A DNA stretch of 64,000 nucleotides from contig JACVTC010000162.1 in NCBI GenBank assembly GCA_016946835.1, positions 77,001 to 141,000 of the forward strand. The letters run 5' to 3'. The stretch comes from Neocallimastix lanati (nom. inval.). Taxonomy: Eukaryota; Neocallimastigomycota; Neocallimastigomycetes; Neocallimastigales; Neocallimastigaceae. The translations under genes were made by a program, and so were the position numbers. This document shows, in pieces, positions 46,136 through 58,929 of this stretch. Within the stretch, counting starts at the first letter, position 1, and each line of letters opens with the position of its first letter. Under the pieces are notes generated by a model. The model was not told where the DNA came from. It did not search any database and saw only the letters and a list, made by a program, of their open reading frames with translations.

Positions 46136-48241
46136 TATCATAAAACCAGTCACAGCTATCGTAAATTTGAGGTGTAATAGTTAGGGGTTTAAATATTTTC
46201 ATTGGGGTTGAAGATTTCATTGCTTTATTTTCAAAATAGAAACAAGAAAAAGGCCAGTGGTAGGTTCATCCAAAAAAAAACATATTTAGGATCACCAAGA
46301 AAAGCTAAAGCAATACAAAGTTTTCTTCTTTGTCCACCACTAAGTTCATGAGGAAAACTTATTTTTTTCTCGTAGAGACCAATCTCTTGAAGAATGGTAT
46401 CAATATCATTTTGACTTAATTCTTTTGATCTTTTGATTCCATTAAATAATTTTACTTGTTCTTCCACAGTCAATAATTTACTAAAAGTATCGAATTGGGG
46501 ACAGTAGCCAAAATCTTTACAAATGCTTGTTTCATTTCCGAATAAGCCTTTATTATTATAGAAAATATTACCCCTCAAGGCCGACAAAACACCGGTCATA
46601 ATATTTAATAAAGTTGATTTTCCTGCACTGTTATGACCTAGAATAGCGAATATTTCATTTTTATAAGCATTAAAACTTATTTCATTTAAAACAAAATCAT
46701 CAGATTTCCCCTTAAAAGTTTTTTGAATATTTTCAATCCTAACAGAGGCATTTTTTGTTATTGCTGAATCATCTTCAATATAAGGATTCTGTTCTTTTAA
46801 AAGTGCAAAACTGTTGATATTCCTATTACGGCTATTAAATTTTTTAATGATACAACAACGGAATAAATCCGTGATTGGAAAATGCCATGGACGATGAAGA
46901 TTACTACCCTGAGGTAACACATTATCTAAATAAATAGCTAAAGTAAAATAAATGAAAAATGATGCTATTAATCCGAAAAAGTTCAATTTCAAGTCTGGAT
47001 CCTCCAGAATAGTTGAAAAGGTTACCAACTAACGTTGATCTTCTAAATGGTTAATACTTTTAAAAAAAGAAAAAAACGAAATAGGTGATATTGTGAAATA
47101 GCAAAGATTTTTAATCCAGTAGGATGAGTTTTCTAAGATGATTTGTTGCCGAAAATAGGATTCAAATAAAAAAATACTAAGAAAGATACTAACAATATTC
47201 CCCATTTTTGAATGACTTATAAATGTTGAAAAAATAAATGAAAGAGAACAACAAGATAAACCAAAAAAAATCAAAATACATATGATTATTCTTTGTTTAA
47301 TGAATAAAAATATATCAAACTTGTAGATAAAATGAGAACCTAAAATACTACTAACAATAATAACTATGCCATATACTAAAGCCCAAGATATCCAAATATT
47401 TGATTTTCTTAAACCTATAATAATAAGAGAATTTTTAATTTTTGTTTCTTTTTCTATTACCAAATAATTTAGTAAATTACAAATACATGGAATAAAATAA
47501 ATGATCATCAAGAAGGGAATATACGATTTCATACTATTTACACTATATTCAAGTGAAAATTTTTGCTGATCCATAGGTTTCGTTTCTACCTTAATTGAAA
47601 CATCATTAAATTTATTAGATACGGTTTTGATAATGGCTTTATCTATACACATTTGAATTATGGATGCTGTTTGAATAGGATCATAATAGTCATAGTCTAA
47701 AATGTACGACATTTCTGTATTATATTTTAATATATCTTTTAATTCATTACTATAACCAAAATAAAGAGTATACTCTGTAGGAGAAATGAATTTAATTCCA
47801 TATTGGAAAAAATTTATTTTGGCATGATATTGACTATACAACTCTTGTTCGTTATTAAGAACATTAATTTTCATTTCATAATTTCTTTGATTATTATTAT
47901 AAAAATTGACACTGTAAGGTTCAAATTTAGTAATGTTATTTGGATTTATCTTAACGCGTTCTTCATAATCCAAGTAAAGATTTTGGAAATCTACTTCAAA
48001 GTTTAAAAATTTTAAGATACTTCAAAAACAGAAAAATTTTTCAAACAGTTCATTATTTTGAAAATTTAATAAAAATGTATCTTTCAAATTATAATCATTT
48101 GGAAATATAAAATCAAACTGAAATTGAACTTTTTGATAACCGGGTAAATTATTAATATCGTCAATGGATAATGCTTTCTTATTATTTATTTCATTAATAT
48201 TAATATTAATTATGTTATCATTATATTCAGAATTGAAACCT
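43169..48241 (-). pseudogene. ABCA-type ABC transporter pseudogene, 5'-truncated
   Basis: Minus-strand order: extracellular loop and first membrane domain (48241-47032), first nucleotide-binding domain (to about 46240) with Walker A GHNSAGKST and signature LSGGQRRKL, second loop and membrane domain (45868-44552, ending DEPEDVQREYRSI), a Lys/Gln/Thr-rich linker (44431-44174), and second nucleotide-binding domain with GPNGSGKTT, ISGGTKRKLS, LDEPSAGMDP and TTHS. This full-transporter order fits the ABCA lipid-export family. Defects: no N-terminal exon; TGA at 48022-48024; TAG at 47029-47031; a one-base slip in the T-run before the first DEPTTGL, after which the rest of that domain is missing; three stops in the linker at 44480-44551; and TAA at 44171-44173, 43787-43789 and 43571-43573. 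From 45868 to 43169 the frame never shifts. Confidence 0.85.
45872..46134 (-). repeat. AAT microsatellite inside the ABC transporter pseudogene
   Basis: About 260 bp of (ATT)n/(AAT)n separates the two parts of the second extracellular loop (TPQIYDSCDWFYDR on one side, LPSLNYEHEL on the other). The upstream side has a GTAATAAT donor-like start, but no AG acceptor precedes the downstream exon, so it is an expanded intron or an expansion that broke the gene. Confidence 0.8.
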
Positions 48242-48821
48242 ATTTAAAATATATTTAATATATATAATAACTTTAATAAAAATTTAAATATATCTTTTTT
48301 TTTTTTTTTTAATTTTTTTTTTTTTTTTTAATTTTAATTTTTTTTTTTTTTTTTTTTTTTAATTTTAATTTTTTTTTTTTTTTTTTTTTAATTTTTATAT
48401 ATTAAATAATAGAAATATTAAATTATAAATAAACATTAATACTATTTATTATTATTATTTATTATTTATAATTATTATTTATTATTTATTATTATTGCTA
48501 TTAGGTGTTAGGTTTTTAATGCTACTTTATTTATTATTATTTATTATTTATTATTAGGTGTTAGGGTTTTAAATGCTGATCATTTATTATTATTTATTAT
48601 TATTTATTATTATTTATTATTATTTATCATTTATTATTATTTATTATTATTTATTATTATTATTGATATTGATGACCTTTTTTTCAACCTGAAATTACGC
48701 CATATTAACGTTTTTATTTGATGAAACATATTTTTGTAAATTGTTAATATTTTATTTATTCTTTATTTATATATATATATATTTTTTTATACTTTTTTTT
48801 TTTTTGTCCTATTATAATATA

Positions 48822-48853
<32 letters not shown>

Positions 48854-50161
48854 CTTTTTTTTTATCATTTAAGAAAAATATACTTAATTTATTCCATAAT
48901 ATAACAAATAATAAAAATGCAACCTATTTCATAATTATCCAATTAAAATAAAAATAAATTAAATTAAAATTTAATTAAAATTTTTAATATTCGTAAAACA
49001 AAACAAAACAAAAAAACATAAAAACAAAAAAACAAAAACTTTATTTATTATTAATTTATGGAATATTTAATAACAAAATATTAAAAAAATATTACATATT
49101 GATATACAACTCAAAAGTTCGATGTACTTTTGTTGTGGATTTATATATTAAATTTATTAATTTATTATTTATTTATTTATTTAATTTTATATATAACTTA
49201 CATATAATTAAAGACTATTTAAACAACTTTCTTATACTTTTAATTACAAACTAACTAAACATTACTAAACATAATATAACTTTTTAATCTTAATTAAAAT
49301 TAACACAACTTCTTCTACACTTCTCTTAATTCAGAGAGAATGTTTTTATTTTAATGTTATTTAGTTATAATTAACTATTTAATTAATTGTTCTTGTAATT
49401 AAAATAAACTATTAATAATTATTATTTAAGGAAATATTTAATAACTATATAAATATAAATATAAAATAATAAGAATATAATTAAAACATTGATTTATGCT
49501 ATAAAATTTATTATTAATTATGAATATAATTAATATATAGAAATCAAGCCACATAATGAAATTGTTATAAAATCATTGGATTTAAATTTGATTTATGACA
49601 TTAATTTATGTTTGAATCATAAAAACTAATTTTATATTAATTAAGGTTTGAATATTTCATTTTATATCAAATGTAAATAGTAACTTTTATTATATTATTA
49701 AAAGTATTGGCAAATAATTTTAAATTATAGTAAAACAAAAATTAAAAAACAAAAAACAAAAAAAAAAACTTTATTTATTATTAATTTATGGAATTGATTT
49801 AATAACAAAATATTAAAAATGTGTTACAGATTCATTTGTGTAAATTACATCAGAATATACTATATACTTTTGATATAGAATATAAATAAAAACTTTAATT
49901 AATATAAAAATTAATTTATTATAAACACATAAATATATTAAAAATTATGTTAATTGCAAATTGGTAAATTATTATAATTGTGGCTAGTGAAAATTTCATT
50001 AGAAATTAGGAAATTAATGATAGCATAAAAATATGAAATTCATTGTGTATTATTAATAATTTATTATACTAAATAACTTTTATTTTATTTCTAATATTTA
50101 TTATATTTTATAACATTTATTTATGTATATATATTTTATTATATGAAAACTTTATTATAAA
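48242..50161. other. AT-rich non-coding DNA
   Basis: Poly(T) blocks at 48296-48395, ATT arrays with two GGTGTTAGG strings (about 48505 and 48549), and a repeated ACTTTATTTATTATTAATTT...TTAATAACAAAATATTAAAA block at 49037-49090 and 49768-49825. No N-terminal exon for the ABC gene could be found here. Confidence 0.65.
49566..49672 (+). repeat. Dispersed non-coding repeat, copy B
   Basis: Same order of motifs as 8141-8246 (TTTAAATTTGATTTATGACA ... ATTAATTAAGGTTTG ... TTTCATTTTATAT), moderately diverged. Confidence 0.5.
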
Positions 50162-50716
50162 TTAGTATAAATGTAAATTATTTTATATTATGTAATTGTT
50201 AGTATAAATGTAAATTATTTTATATTATGTAATTGTTAGTATAAATGTAAATTATTTTATATTATGTAATTGTTAGTATAAATGTAAATTATTTTATATT
50301 ATGTAATTGTTAGTATAAATGTAAATTATTTTATATTATGTAATTGTTAGTATAAATGTAAATTATTTTATATTATGTAATTGTTAGTATAAATGTAAAT
50401 TATTTTATATTATGTAATTGTTAGTATAAATGTAAATTATTTTATATTATGTAATTGTTAGTATAAATGTAAATTATTTTATATTATGTAATTGTTAGTA
50501 TAAATGTAAATTATTTTATATTATGTAATTGTTAGTATAAATGTAAATTATTTTATATTATGTAATTGTTAGTATAAATGTAAATTATTTTATATTATGT
50601 AATTGTTAGTATAAATGTAAATTATTTTATATTATGTAATTGTTAGTATAAATGTAAATTATTTTATATTATGTAATTGTTAGTATAAATGTAAATTATT
50701 TTATATTATGTAATTG
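50162..50716 (+). repeat. 37-bp minisatellite, 15 apparently identical copies
   Basis: The unit begins TTAGTATAAATGTAAATTAT and ends TATTATGTAATTG. 555 bp equals exactly 15 x 37, and I see no substitution between units. It is not coding. Confidence 0.95.
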
Positions 50717-51994
50717 TTAAGTTGTTAATTAACTAATTATTAATACTAAATAAATAAAAATAAATATTAAAAAGAATATAACTAATTATTATTACTAAAT
50801 AAATAAAAATAAATATTAAAAAGAATATAATCGCTTCTCCCAAAAAGTGGAAATTAGGATCGAGTTATATCACTATAATAGAAATAATAAATAAAGACTA
50901 ATTTATAAATAAATAATAATCTATCCACATTATAGATAAAATAGTAGCAATATTCGTAAATATATAAAATATTTATTTATATAATTTTTTATTTTTATTG
51001 TTTTATATATATTTTATATTTATAAAAATATATAAAAATTAATATTAATATAAAATTACTTAAGATTAATGAATTGCTATTAATATATAAAATATTAACA
51101 AAATATAAAATATGTAATTATTATGAATAACTTTTAATAAATTTATGTATTAATTATTTTCTTTCTTATTCTCTTCATTTTTTTTTTTTTTTTTCTTTTA
51201 AAATAAAAAAATCTAATATTAATAAATAAAAAATCTCCAAGAAAAATAAATTTTTAAATTTAAAAATTTTAATTAATATATACAATTTATAATAAAACAA
51301 AAAATAAAATTAATTCCAATATATAAAATTTAATGCAAATAATATATTAAATAAATAATATTTTAATAAAAATAAATTTATGGAGAATTTTATTAAATTA
51401 TTATTTGATGGTAATAATAACTATTAAGTCTTATTAAATAATATATTATTAAATTTTTATTTCGTGTATTCTTGGGTAGAAATAGTTTATCACAGATTTG
51501 ATTCCTTTATGTAGAAGTGTGTTACGTTACTAACAGCCGAAAGTTTAAAGTTTAATTAATAAAATATTAAATTTTTTTTTATTTTAATTAAAGATGTTTG
51601 AGAATATTGCTCTAATGTATGTTTTAAGTGTTTTTCTCTTCATGAATATTATATTTGTAATATCGTGTAAATGTAATAAAGATATATATATGGTAATTTA
51701 AATGGATATTATTTAAGTGGCACAAGAAGTAAATTTTATGAAAAGTTGACAAAATATTGAAATGTCTAAAATATAATATGTAATTGCCAAATCATGGATA
51801 ATATTAATATTTTAATAATGAGTGTGAATATATTTAAAAATATTTAGTAAGTAAATGGGACGGGTAAAATATGTTTAAATGGAGATTTAACATAATGATA
51901 ACTCAAAAAAATTATTTAAAATAAATTTATATAATTGGAGTATTTCATTTCATAAGTGAATCCCAAGATGACACATGAGTTAATATTATTCTCT
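50717..51994. other. Non-coding DNA
   Basis: AT-rich, with a 50-bp direct duplication at about 50730-50830 and short islands of higher complexity (TCGCTTCTCCCAAAAAGTGG near 50830; TTACGTTACTAACAGCCGAAA near 51523). No gene supported. Confidence 0.6.
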
Positions 51995-52385
51995 TAATAT
52001 TAATATCAACAAGTATCACAACAATACCATACCAAGACGAACTCTATGGAGGACAAAAACAGCATTTACAAACCATTGTTAGTGACACACCAAGTCCAGT
52101 ATCCAATTGAACATGAATTATATTTCAACATGAACACTTCTACATTTACAGCTTAAATCTATCCAAGTAGTAATAATTGTTAATATCGTGAGAATTAAAA
52201 ACTTCCTTTGGAAAAAAGAATTTGTGGGAACAGGTAATCCCATGGATTTGGTATATTCCCAAGATCTTTAAGTAAATCAGGACTAACAGCAATAAAAATT
52301 ATAATAATTAAAGAACATATTATCATGAAGATTACGGTAAACCATTTAATTATAGATTTAAATGGTATTGGTTATTAGTTTAAAT
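51995..52385 (+). pseudogene. Decayed coding fragment of unknown family
   Basis: Several frames look coded rather than random: NSMEDKNSIYKPLLVTHQV followed by YPIEHELYFNMNTSTFTA and a stop, then in shifted frames GTGNPMDLVYSQDL and YYHEDYGKPFNYRFKWYW. Codon usage is less AT-extreme than in the neighbours. The frames are broken and the protein is not recognised. Confidence 0.35.
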
Positions 52386-52639
52386 TTATTTTTTTTTTCT
52401 GATTGCAAAATCTATTAATATTTTCAAAATGTTCATCCTTGACTTAGAATTTTTACAGTAATTTCCTTATTTTTTTTTAATATACAATTTAAATTCCTTA
52501 AATTTATAATTATCTATTTTTATTAAAGTATTATACTCTTTTTAACTCTTTTAAAAAAAAATGTATTTTCGTGTACTTTATATTTATTTGATTCTTCTCT
52601 TTTTTTTTTTTTTTTATTTTTTTTTTATTTTTTTTTTTT

Positions 52640-53035
52640 TAAATATTCAATATTATCCTTCATACGTTGAAGGTAACACGGCATTTCATCTGGCGAATGG
52701 ATGTAGTTTGAACTTTCAAAAAATCCTGGTATGCATCATCCTTTGCTTTGGGAAATCTTAACTTATTTCTTGATAACTAAAAAAATATAGCTTTAGTATT
52801 TCCTTAAGTGGCTCTTAAATTTTAGTTGGAGGTTACAAATATTTTTGAGTTTCAAAATTTCGAGATTTCAATCTCTCTCGATTTTCAAAATTTCTAAAGG
52901 TTAGATTTTCACACAGTTATTGATCGAGTATTCGGCATTCTTCAATTCCGACAACTTTCTTCTTGATATAATTCTGTCCGGCTAAGGATTCGTCTTTCAG
53001 AGAATCCTCTTAAGAGTCACTGAGACTCTTAATCT
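52640..53035 (-). mobile_element. 5' end of a copia-like relic (minus strand) with tRNA-Lys primer site
   Basis: TGAGACTCTTAATCT at 53021-53035 is the reverse complement of the 15-bp primer site of the young copia element, and the plus-strand sequence after it starts TGTTATTTAA like an inverted LTR end. The internal side (to about 52640) has higher GC content and broken frames (SELKNAEYSINNC) in the position of gag leader sequence. It indicates a second, older element using the same primer. Confidence 0.45.
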
Positions 53036-53230
53036 GTTATTTAATATGAAGTTTTATTAATAAGGTTATTTATGATAAATATGAATAGGTGATTAGCTAT
53101 ATTCAACATAATGAAATTTACATGTATTTATACTAAAAATGTGGTTTGTTATAGTATACTTTTAACTAATTACATTATATTATGTTTATAGTAATAATTT
53201 ATATTATCATTGATTCATTTAATATATAAA
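53034..53230 (-). repeat. Putative LTR of the minus-strand relic
   Basis: The side beyond the primer site begins TGTTATTTAATATGAAG in plus-strand reading. Its length and other end are uncertain, with no second copy in the window to compare. Confidence 0.3.
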
Positions 53231-53234
53231 TTCA

Positions 53235-53490
53235 CATATTGTAACGTAAATAATAAATAATAAATAATATGTAATAAATAATAAATAATAATAAATAAAT
53301 AATAAATAATTGAATAATAAATAATTGAATAATAAATAATTGAATAATAAATAATTGAATAATAAATAATTGAATAATAAATAATTGAATAATAAATAAT
53401 AAATAATAAATAATAAATAACATAAAGAGTATTTACCAATAAATAATAAATAATATATAATAAATAATAAATAATAAATAATAAATGTAC
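53235..53490 (+). repeat. AATAAATAATTG tandem array
   Basis: Six units of 20 bp (AATAATAAATAATTG type) in an AAT-rich block. Long minus-strand frames here (Tyr/Leu/Ile) arise from the repeat. Confidence 0.85.
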
Positions 53491-53733
53491 ATACATAAAT
53501 AATTCTATATAATAAAATAAATGTATAGTAAATGTACATAAATTCGATGGATGATAAAAATAATAATTCTATAAATAAAGCAACGATTAAAATATAAAAT
53601 GAACAACAGATGTAAAAACCTTTAAATATCTTAATAATGCCATTATGATTAACTATTTTATATGATACATATAAGTAAAAGCACAGTATATAGAATAAGA
53701 AGCATTCAAATATAAACTATATAAAACATTTAA

Positions 53734-53773
<40 letters not shown>

Positions 53774-53950
53774 AATTTATGACAAAAATTTATTATTCAT
53801 CTAAATATATATAAATTTTAGGTTATTCTAAAAGTTGCCTTTTAATTCTTATTTTTAATAAAAAAAAAAAAAAAAGGAGAAATATTTTTATCAACTTTTT
53901 TTTAAAGAATAAAAATGAAAAAATAAAAAAAAAAAAAAAAAAAAAATTAA

Positions 53951-54096
<146 letters not shown>

Positions 54097-54149
54097 TAAA
54101 ATAAATTAAAACTTTTTTTTTTTTTTTTTTATTTATTTATTTTAAACTG

Positions 54150-54733
54150 AAATACCACCAGGTATGGAAGAAATCAAAGATATTTTTTTTAATGGGATTG
54201 GGAAAAGGCCAATCTAAAAATTCTCAGAAGATGTAAAACCTGGGATATTTATATCAGGCCATTACCGCAACAATATACCAAAAGATTTGTTTTTAAAATA
54301 AAACGGATACTTTTTGAATCCTTATTATATGATAAGATGAAAGAAGACATCGAACGAACAGCAATGGTTTACCGTTGGAATGACCGTTTAACTAGAGACG
54401 ATCCTATGGATATTGACTATGCTGGAAACTTAAAAAAAAAAAAAAAAAAAAAAAAAGTCAATAGCAATAAAGCAATAATTATAATAATAGTAACAGATAC
54501 TATAATAGTTATGAAAATAATAAATATAATCATAAAAAAAAAAAAAACATAATCATAAAAAAAAGGGAAAAAAAAAAGTCAATAAATTTTGTCATATTTG
54601 CAAGAAAAAAAAAAAAAAAAAAAAAAACAATAGTAACACTGAAAAAATGTTGGTTCAATAGTTTAAAATAAATCCGGTGCATTAAATAAGCATGCAATGG
54701 AAAATTATGGAAACACCAATGAATAAAAGGAAA

Positions 54734-54791
<58 letters not shown>

Positions 54792-55496
54792 AAACCATTA
54801 AAGAAAATGGTCTGGTTATATTAGCCAATATAATATTAATGAGCAATATAACGATAATGGTAACTTTGAAGCTCTTCCTCCACTATTAAAGGAAAAGAAA
54901 AAATATTAAACGTTACAGTAGGATTAATAAATCATGCTATAGAATGGACTAAAAACTATAAAAAAAGAAAAGAAAAAAAAAATAAAATCCATACCATAAA
55001 AATTTAAATAATAATGTATAGTTCCATATTAATAATTTTAAATAAATCATACTGATTATTTGACTCTGGAGCAGGAGAACATTTTAACTAACAAAATAAA
55101 TTTTTTGAAAGAATTTTAAAGAAGAAAAAAAAATAAAGAAATAAAATAAAAAAAAAAAAAAAAAAAAACATTAAGATGTACAAACAATACTCTATTGCAC
55201 CTTTGACGGTTATATGAGAATTTACTTTTTTTAAGATTAGAAATTATTAATAAAAATTAACTTTAAAGTGCGTCCTCTATTCAAAAAGATGTGGTGAAGT
55301 AGTACAGTATTAGTGGCAATGAATTAATAAAAAATAAGGAATTATAGCAATTACGGAGCCAACTAATAATGATATGGTTAAAAAGACTCTTAAGGATCTT
55401 GGAGGTGACGTTTATTGGGAACATTTCATTCAAATGAATACACAATGAAATTATTATTTTCAGTTGATCATGATAATGAAATGGAATATTCAACAA

Positions 55497-55530
<34 letters not shown>

Positions 55531-55900
55531 TATCTTCACAGCAAAGAAAATTAATGAAGAAAGCAGAATAATATGACATCGACGTTTTAGGTCATTACTA
55601 CTTAGAAGTTTTTACCAAAGTTTCTTGAATTACATAATATATTAAAAAAAGGAATCACTTTTGTGAAGACTGTAAAATATCAAAAAAAAAAAAAAAAATG
55701 AAAATAAGTCCTCATAACAAAAAAAAAACCCCTCAAGGTTGAAGCTGAAGATTATTTTTTAGACGTAACTCATTTAGATATAATTGGACCTATAAAGGGA
55801 ATCATTAACTCATCAAGAAGATTTATCCTAACCGTACGTCATTAACTAATCAGAAAGATTTGTCCTAACCGTTCTAGATGAAAAAAATCCAAAATTCAGT
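54150..55900 (+). pseudogene. Degenerate Ty1/copia-like element (gag, protease, integrase start)
   Basis: A gag-like segment (LPQQYTKRFVFKIKR, then RTAMVYRWNDRLTRDDPMDI) is followed by a basic region with a broken zinc knuckle (FCHICKKK). Then come a protease motif LFDSGAGEH near 55059-55085, a pre-integrase zinc region (HRRF and CEDCKISK near 55573-55690) and the integrase start LDIIGPIKG near 55775-55800. The gene order PR-IN without reverse transcriptase in between indicates Ty1/copia. Many poly(A) insertions, frameshifts and a TGA where Trp is expected (before HRRF) show strong decay. Everything 3' of the integrase start is gone. A 40-bp imperfect duplication sits at 55800-55880. Confidence 0.7.
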
Positions 55901-55929
55901 CCAAATACAAATAAAAGGATTTTTTTTTT

Positions 55930-56254
55930 TTTTTGAATTATTTTTGGCTATTGATTTTGGAATCTTAACTATTTTATTTTAATTATCTTTACCAAGTTTT
56001 TCATTAGGATATTTTTTTTTTTATTATGTTCATTTATTGCACTATTAAGTACGGAAATTATATGTCTCTTTTTTAAAGATTCTTTGTTTAAAATCCCTTG
56101 ATGGATTCATGATCTAAAATAAACTAGATACAATTGTTGTATCTTTCAATTAACCCCAATAAAAACCACTTCAAATAAATGAAATGATATCTTCTCAATT
56201 TTATTCATTCTAGTTATTTGATGAAACCGCTTTTCTTATAAAATATCCAATGTA

Positions 56255-56286
<32 letters not shown>

Positions 56287-56507
56287 GTATCCACTATTGT
56301 TTCACTATTTTTTCTTTTTTTTTTTTTTTTTCTTAAAATTTTCTGGTTTTGAAAATATTTAACTTTTTTTTTTTTTTTTTCATTCTCCTTTAAAAAATTT
56401 TTTTATATTATTATTATTATAAGAATTATCATGTTTTACTTGCAATATTTAAATACCTTGAATAAAACTTCCTTTCCGACATTATGTGCTTTAGTGACTT
56501 TTTGATG

Positions 56508-56542
<35 letters not shown>

Positions 56543-58282
56543 CACACACACACACTTAGAGGACTAATTTCTATTTCTCAATGCAACCATTTTGTTGATT
56601 TTTTTATTTTTTTTATTTATTTATTTATTTATTTTTTTTTTTTTTATTTTTTTTTATATTTTTAACCCTATTATTTATTTATTTCCACTGGTTTCTTTAA
56701 ACCCTGTTATACTTTTTGTAATGGATTCATTATTATTTGTATATGTAAGATGCAATACTCCTTAAATACCCTTCACATTATTTTATAATTCTTTCTTCAA
56801 TTATATATAATTGGAATGATCTATCCATTGTTTCTATTTCATTTTTCATTTTAAAAAAATTTTACGTATTATTCTCTATATTAGCTTCATTTTGATGTCG
56901 TTTGAAAAATCAGTTTTTTTTTTTTTTTTTTGATTCATCTGGTTTCATGGATGAACTTTCATCATCATTATCAACTTCTATATATATATATACCATTACT
57001 TAATTCTATTAATTTCGAAAATAATTGAATCAAAATTCTTATTATATATATACTTTTCCTTCCTTTATTATTACTTGGTTTCATACTTTTCATTTATTAT
57101 TATATAAAGAATCATTAATTAATTAATTAATTAAATCTTTATATTTTATCATTTGTTAAAACGCATAAAAACTGATCTAGTTTAATTGGAATTTCCCTTC
57201 AGAATCTTCAAATTCAAATTCACATTCAGACTTAAAAAAAAAAAAAAAAATACGAATGCCTGGGTTTCAAAACATATTCCTTATTCTTATACACTGTATA
57301 ATACTAAGGTTTATTGATACTATTAAAAACTAACTACTAACTTAATTCTTTGTAATAATCATATTTCATGTATTCATGTATTCATTAGTCTCATCCACTT
57401 CCTATTTCCCAATTATTTTCTTTAAAAGTAAAAATACATTAATAGTTTCTTTATTCTCATCATTATTAATTATTAATTGTGCGGTTGGTTTGTAAATCTC
57501 TTTTATTTCTACCATTCGTTTTAATAGCTAGCAGTGTTAAAAAGGGATAATTTATCTATCTCTTTATTATTTTATAATATATTGTCGACATTTAACTATT
57601 TTTTCACGCAATAAATTGCCATAGATTTGTATATAAAGAATATCCATATCTTTATCCATATTTGTTTCATCCACAATAATTTTTAAAGCTATTCGATAAT
57701 TTTTCATGATCGTTAATATTAATGTTTTTTTTTTTTTTTTTTTAAAATCATTTTCATCAACTTTCAGATATAAAATTTTACAAATTTTTTCATCTATATC
57801 ATTTTTTTTATTAGAGAAATGTAAAACTTTATATTTCCATTGGGTGATAAAATTTGCATCTTCAAAATACTACCATCTTCAATGAATATTATAGGCTTTT
57901 AAGGATGTTAGATTTTCTAATTGTATCCATGTTAGATTTTCTAATTGTATCCATTGGATGTTCTCTAAATATGGCCTATTTTTCTTCTTCTTCGCTATAA
58001 ATAGCTTTCAAAAATTTTCTGAATCATAAATAGATGATTAATTCATATAAATATTCAAAAAATTTTTGTTCTAATTCATCATCCTTTAAATTTCTTAAAC
58101 TAAGGATAATATCTTTTATACTAATAGATTTTTTTTCTTCCACATTTACTGATATTTTTAGTAGATAGAGGAACAAAGTTTCCATTTTTTTTATCCTATT
58201 TTCTAGCTAATTAGTAAATTTTTTTTCTCTCTCTACCAGCTATGCTAGTATATCATAAATGCCATTGAATCTGTAAATTCCT

Positions 58283-58330
<48 letters not shown>

Positions 58331-58610
58331 TTTTATTATTCGAATTAACATTGTTATTCATGACTCTTAAATTATTTTCAGATGATAAAATAACTTCATC
58401 ATTTACTTTTAATCCCCTTTTTTTAATCGCTATTTGTATTATATAATAATATAAATTATTTCAGAATTTGGGGAAAGTTTCATCATTTTTATATCATTCA
58501 GAATCATGAATTAAGTTTTTAAAATCACTTATTTCATTAAATATATCATCATCAATTTTATCTAAACTGTTTAATTTTTTCACTGACATTTTGAATCATT
58601 GATTTTAGGA
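55930..58610 (-). pseudogene. Decayed coding tract of unknown family, downstream part
   Basis: Minus-strand fragments include a Met-led start at about 58588 (MSVKKLNSLDKIDDDIFNEI...), then KKRGLKVNDEVILSSENNLR, a Glu/Lys-rich helical stretch (KDIILSLRNLKDDELEQKFF), a duplicated octapeptide MDTIRKSN, and ALKIIVDETNMDKDMDI. Frames are broken every few tens of codons by stops, T-runs and small duplications. Two TGA codons fall where Trp would fit (after HDSE and after FPKF). No domain recognised. Confidence 0.45.
57906..57953 (+). repeat. 24-bp tandem duplication, two copies
   Basis: TGTTAGATTTTCTAATTGTA plus TCCA occurs twice in a row; on the minus strand it repeats an octapeptide in frame. 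Confidence 0.9.
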
Positions 58611-58929
58611 TTATCTTATCTTATAATAGTAATCGGGGTCAATCTACCTACAACATTGGAACAATTTATTTAATATTTTTTTTTTTTAAATTTTTCTTTA
58701 TATTATATAAAGATTTTGAATCAAATTCAATTGATTGGATATAAGTCTATATCGTCAATACTTTCATTGTATTTTATTTTCATGAATTTTAATTGCATCG
58801 AAATATCAAGAAATTATATTATTAAGCTTAGATCCATCCATTTCTTCATTATTTTGATATTCATTGGCGTTCTCTGGAATTTGAAAATATTAATATATAA
58901 TATCATCATTAATCTACATTATTAAAAAT

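Noticed and set aside
36090..48241. Alternative genetic code with TAA/TAG as Gln
   Set aside because: FAS (4183 codons), CotH and copia pol use CAA/CAG for Gln, contain no internal TAA/TAG and end in normal stops; the ABC gene also has an internal TGA.
48500..48575. Telomere-like GGTGTTAGG strings
   Set aside because: Only two separated copies inside an ATT array, not a telomeric tandem repeat.
50162..50716. CRISPR-like array with 37-bp repeats
   Set aside because: There are no spacers; the units are directly adjacent, and the host is a eukaryote.
52561..52761. 66-codon plus-strand frame
   Set aside because: Starts in a poly(T)-encoded Phe run and overlaps the minus-strand retroelement leader; no domain.
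53015..53045. tRNA-Lys(CUU) gene fragment (TGAGACTCTTAATCT)
   Set aside because: No D-arm or T-arm nearby. The identical 15-mer next to the LTR at 25731 makes a retroelement primer site the better explanation.
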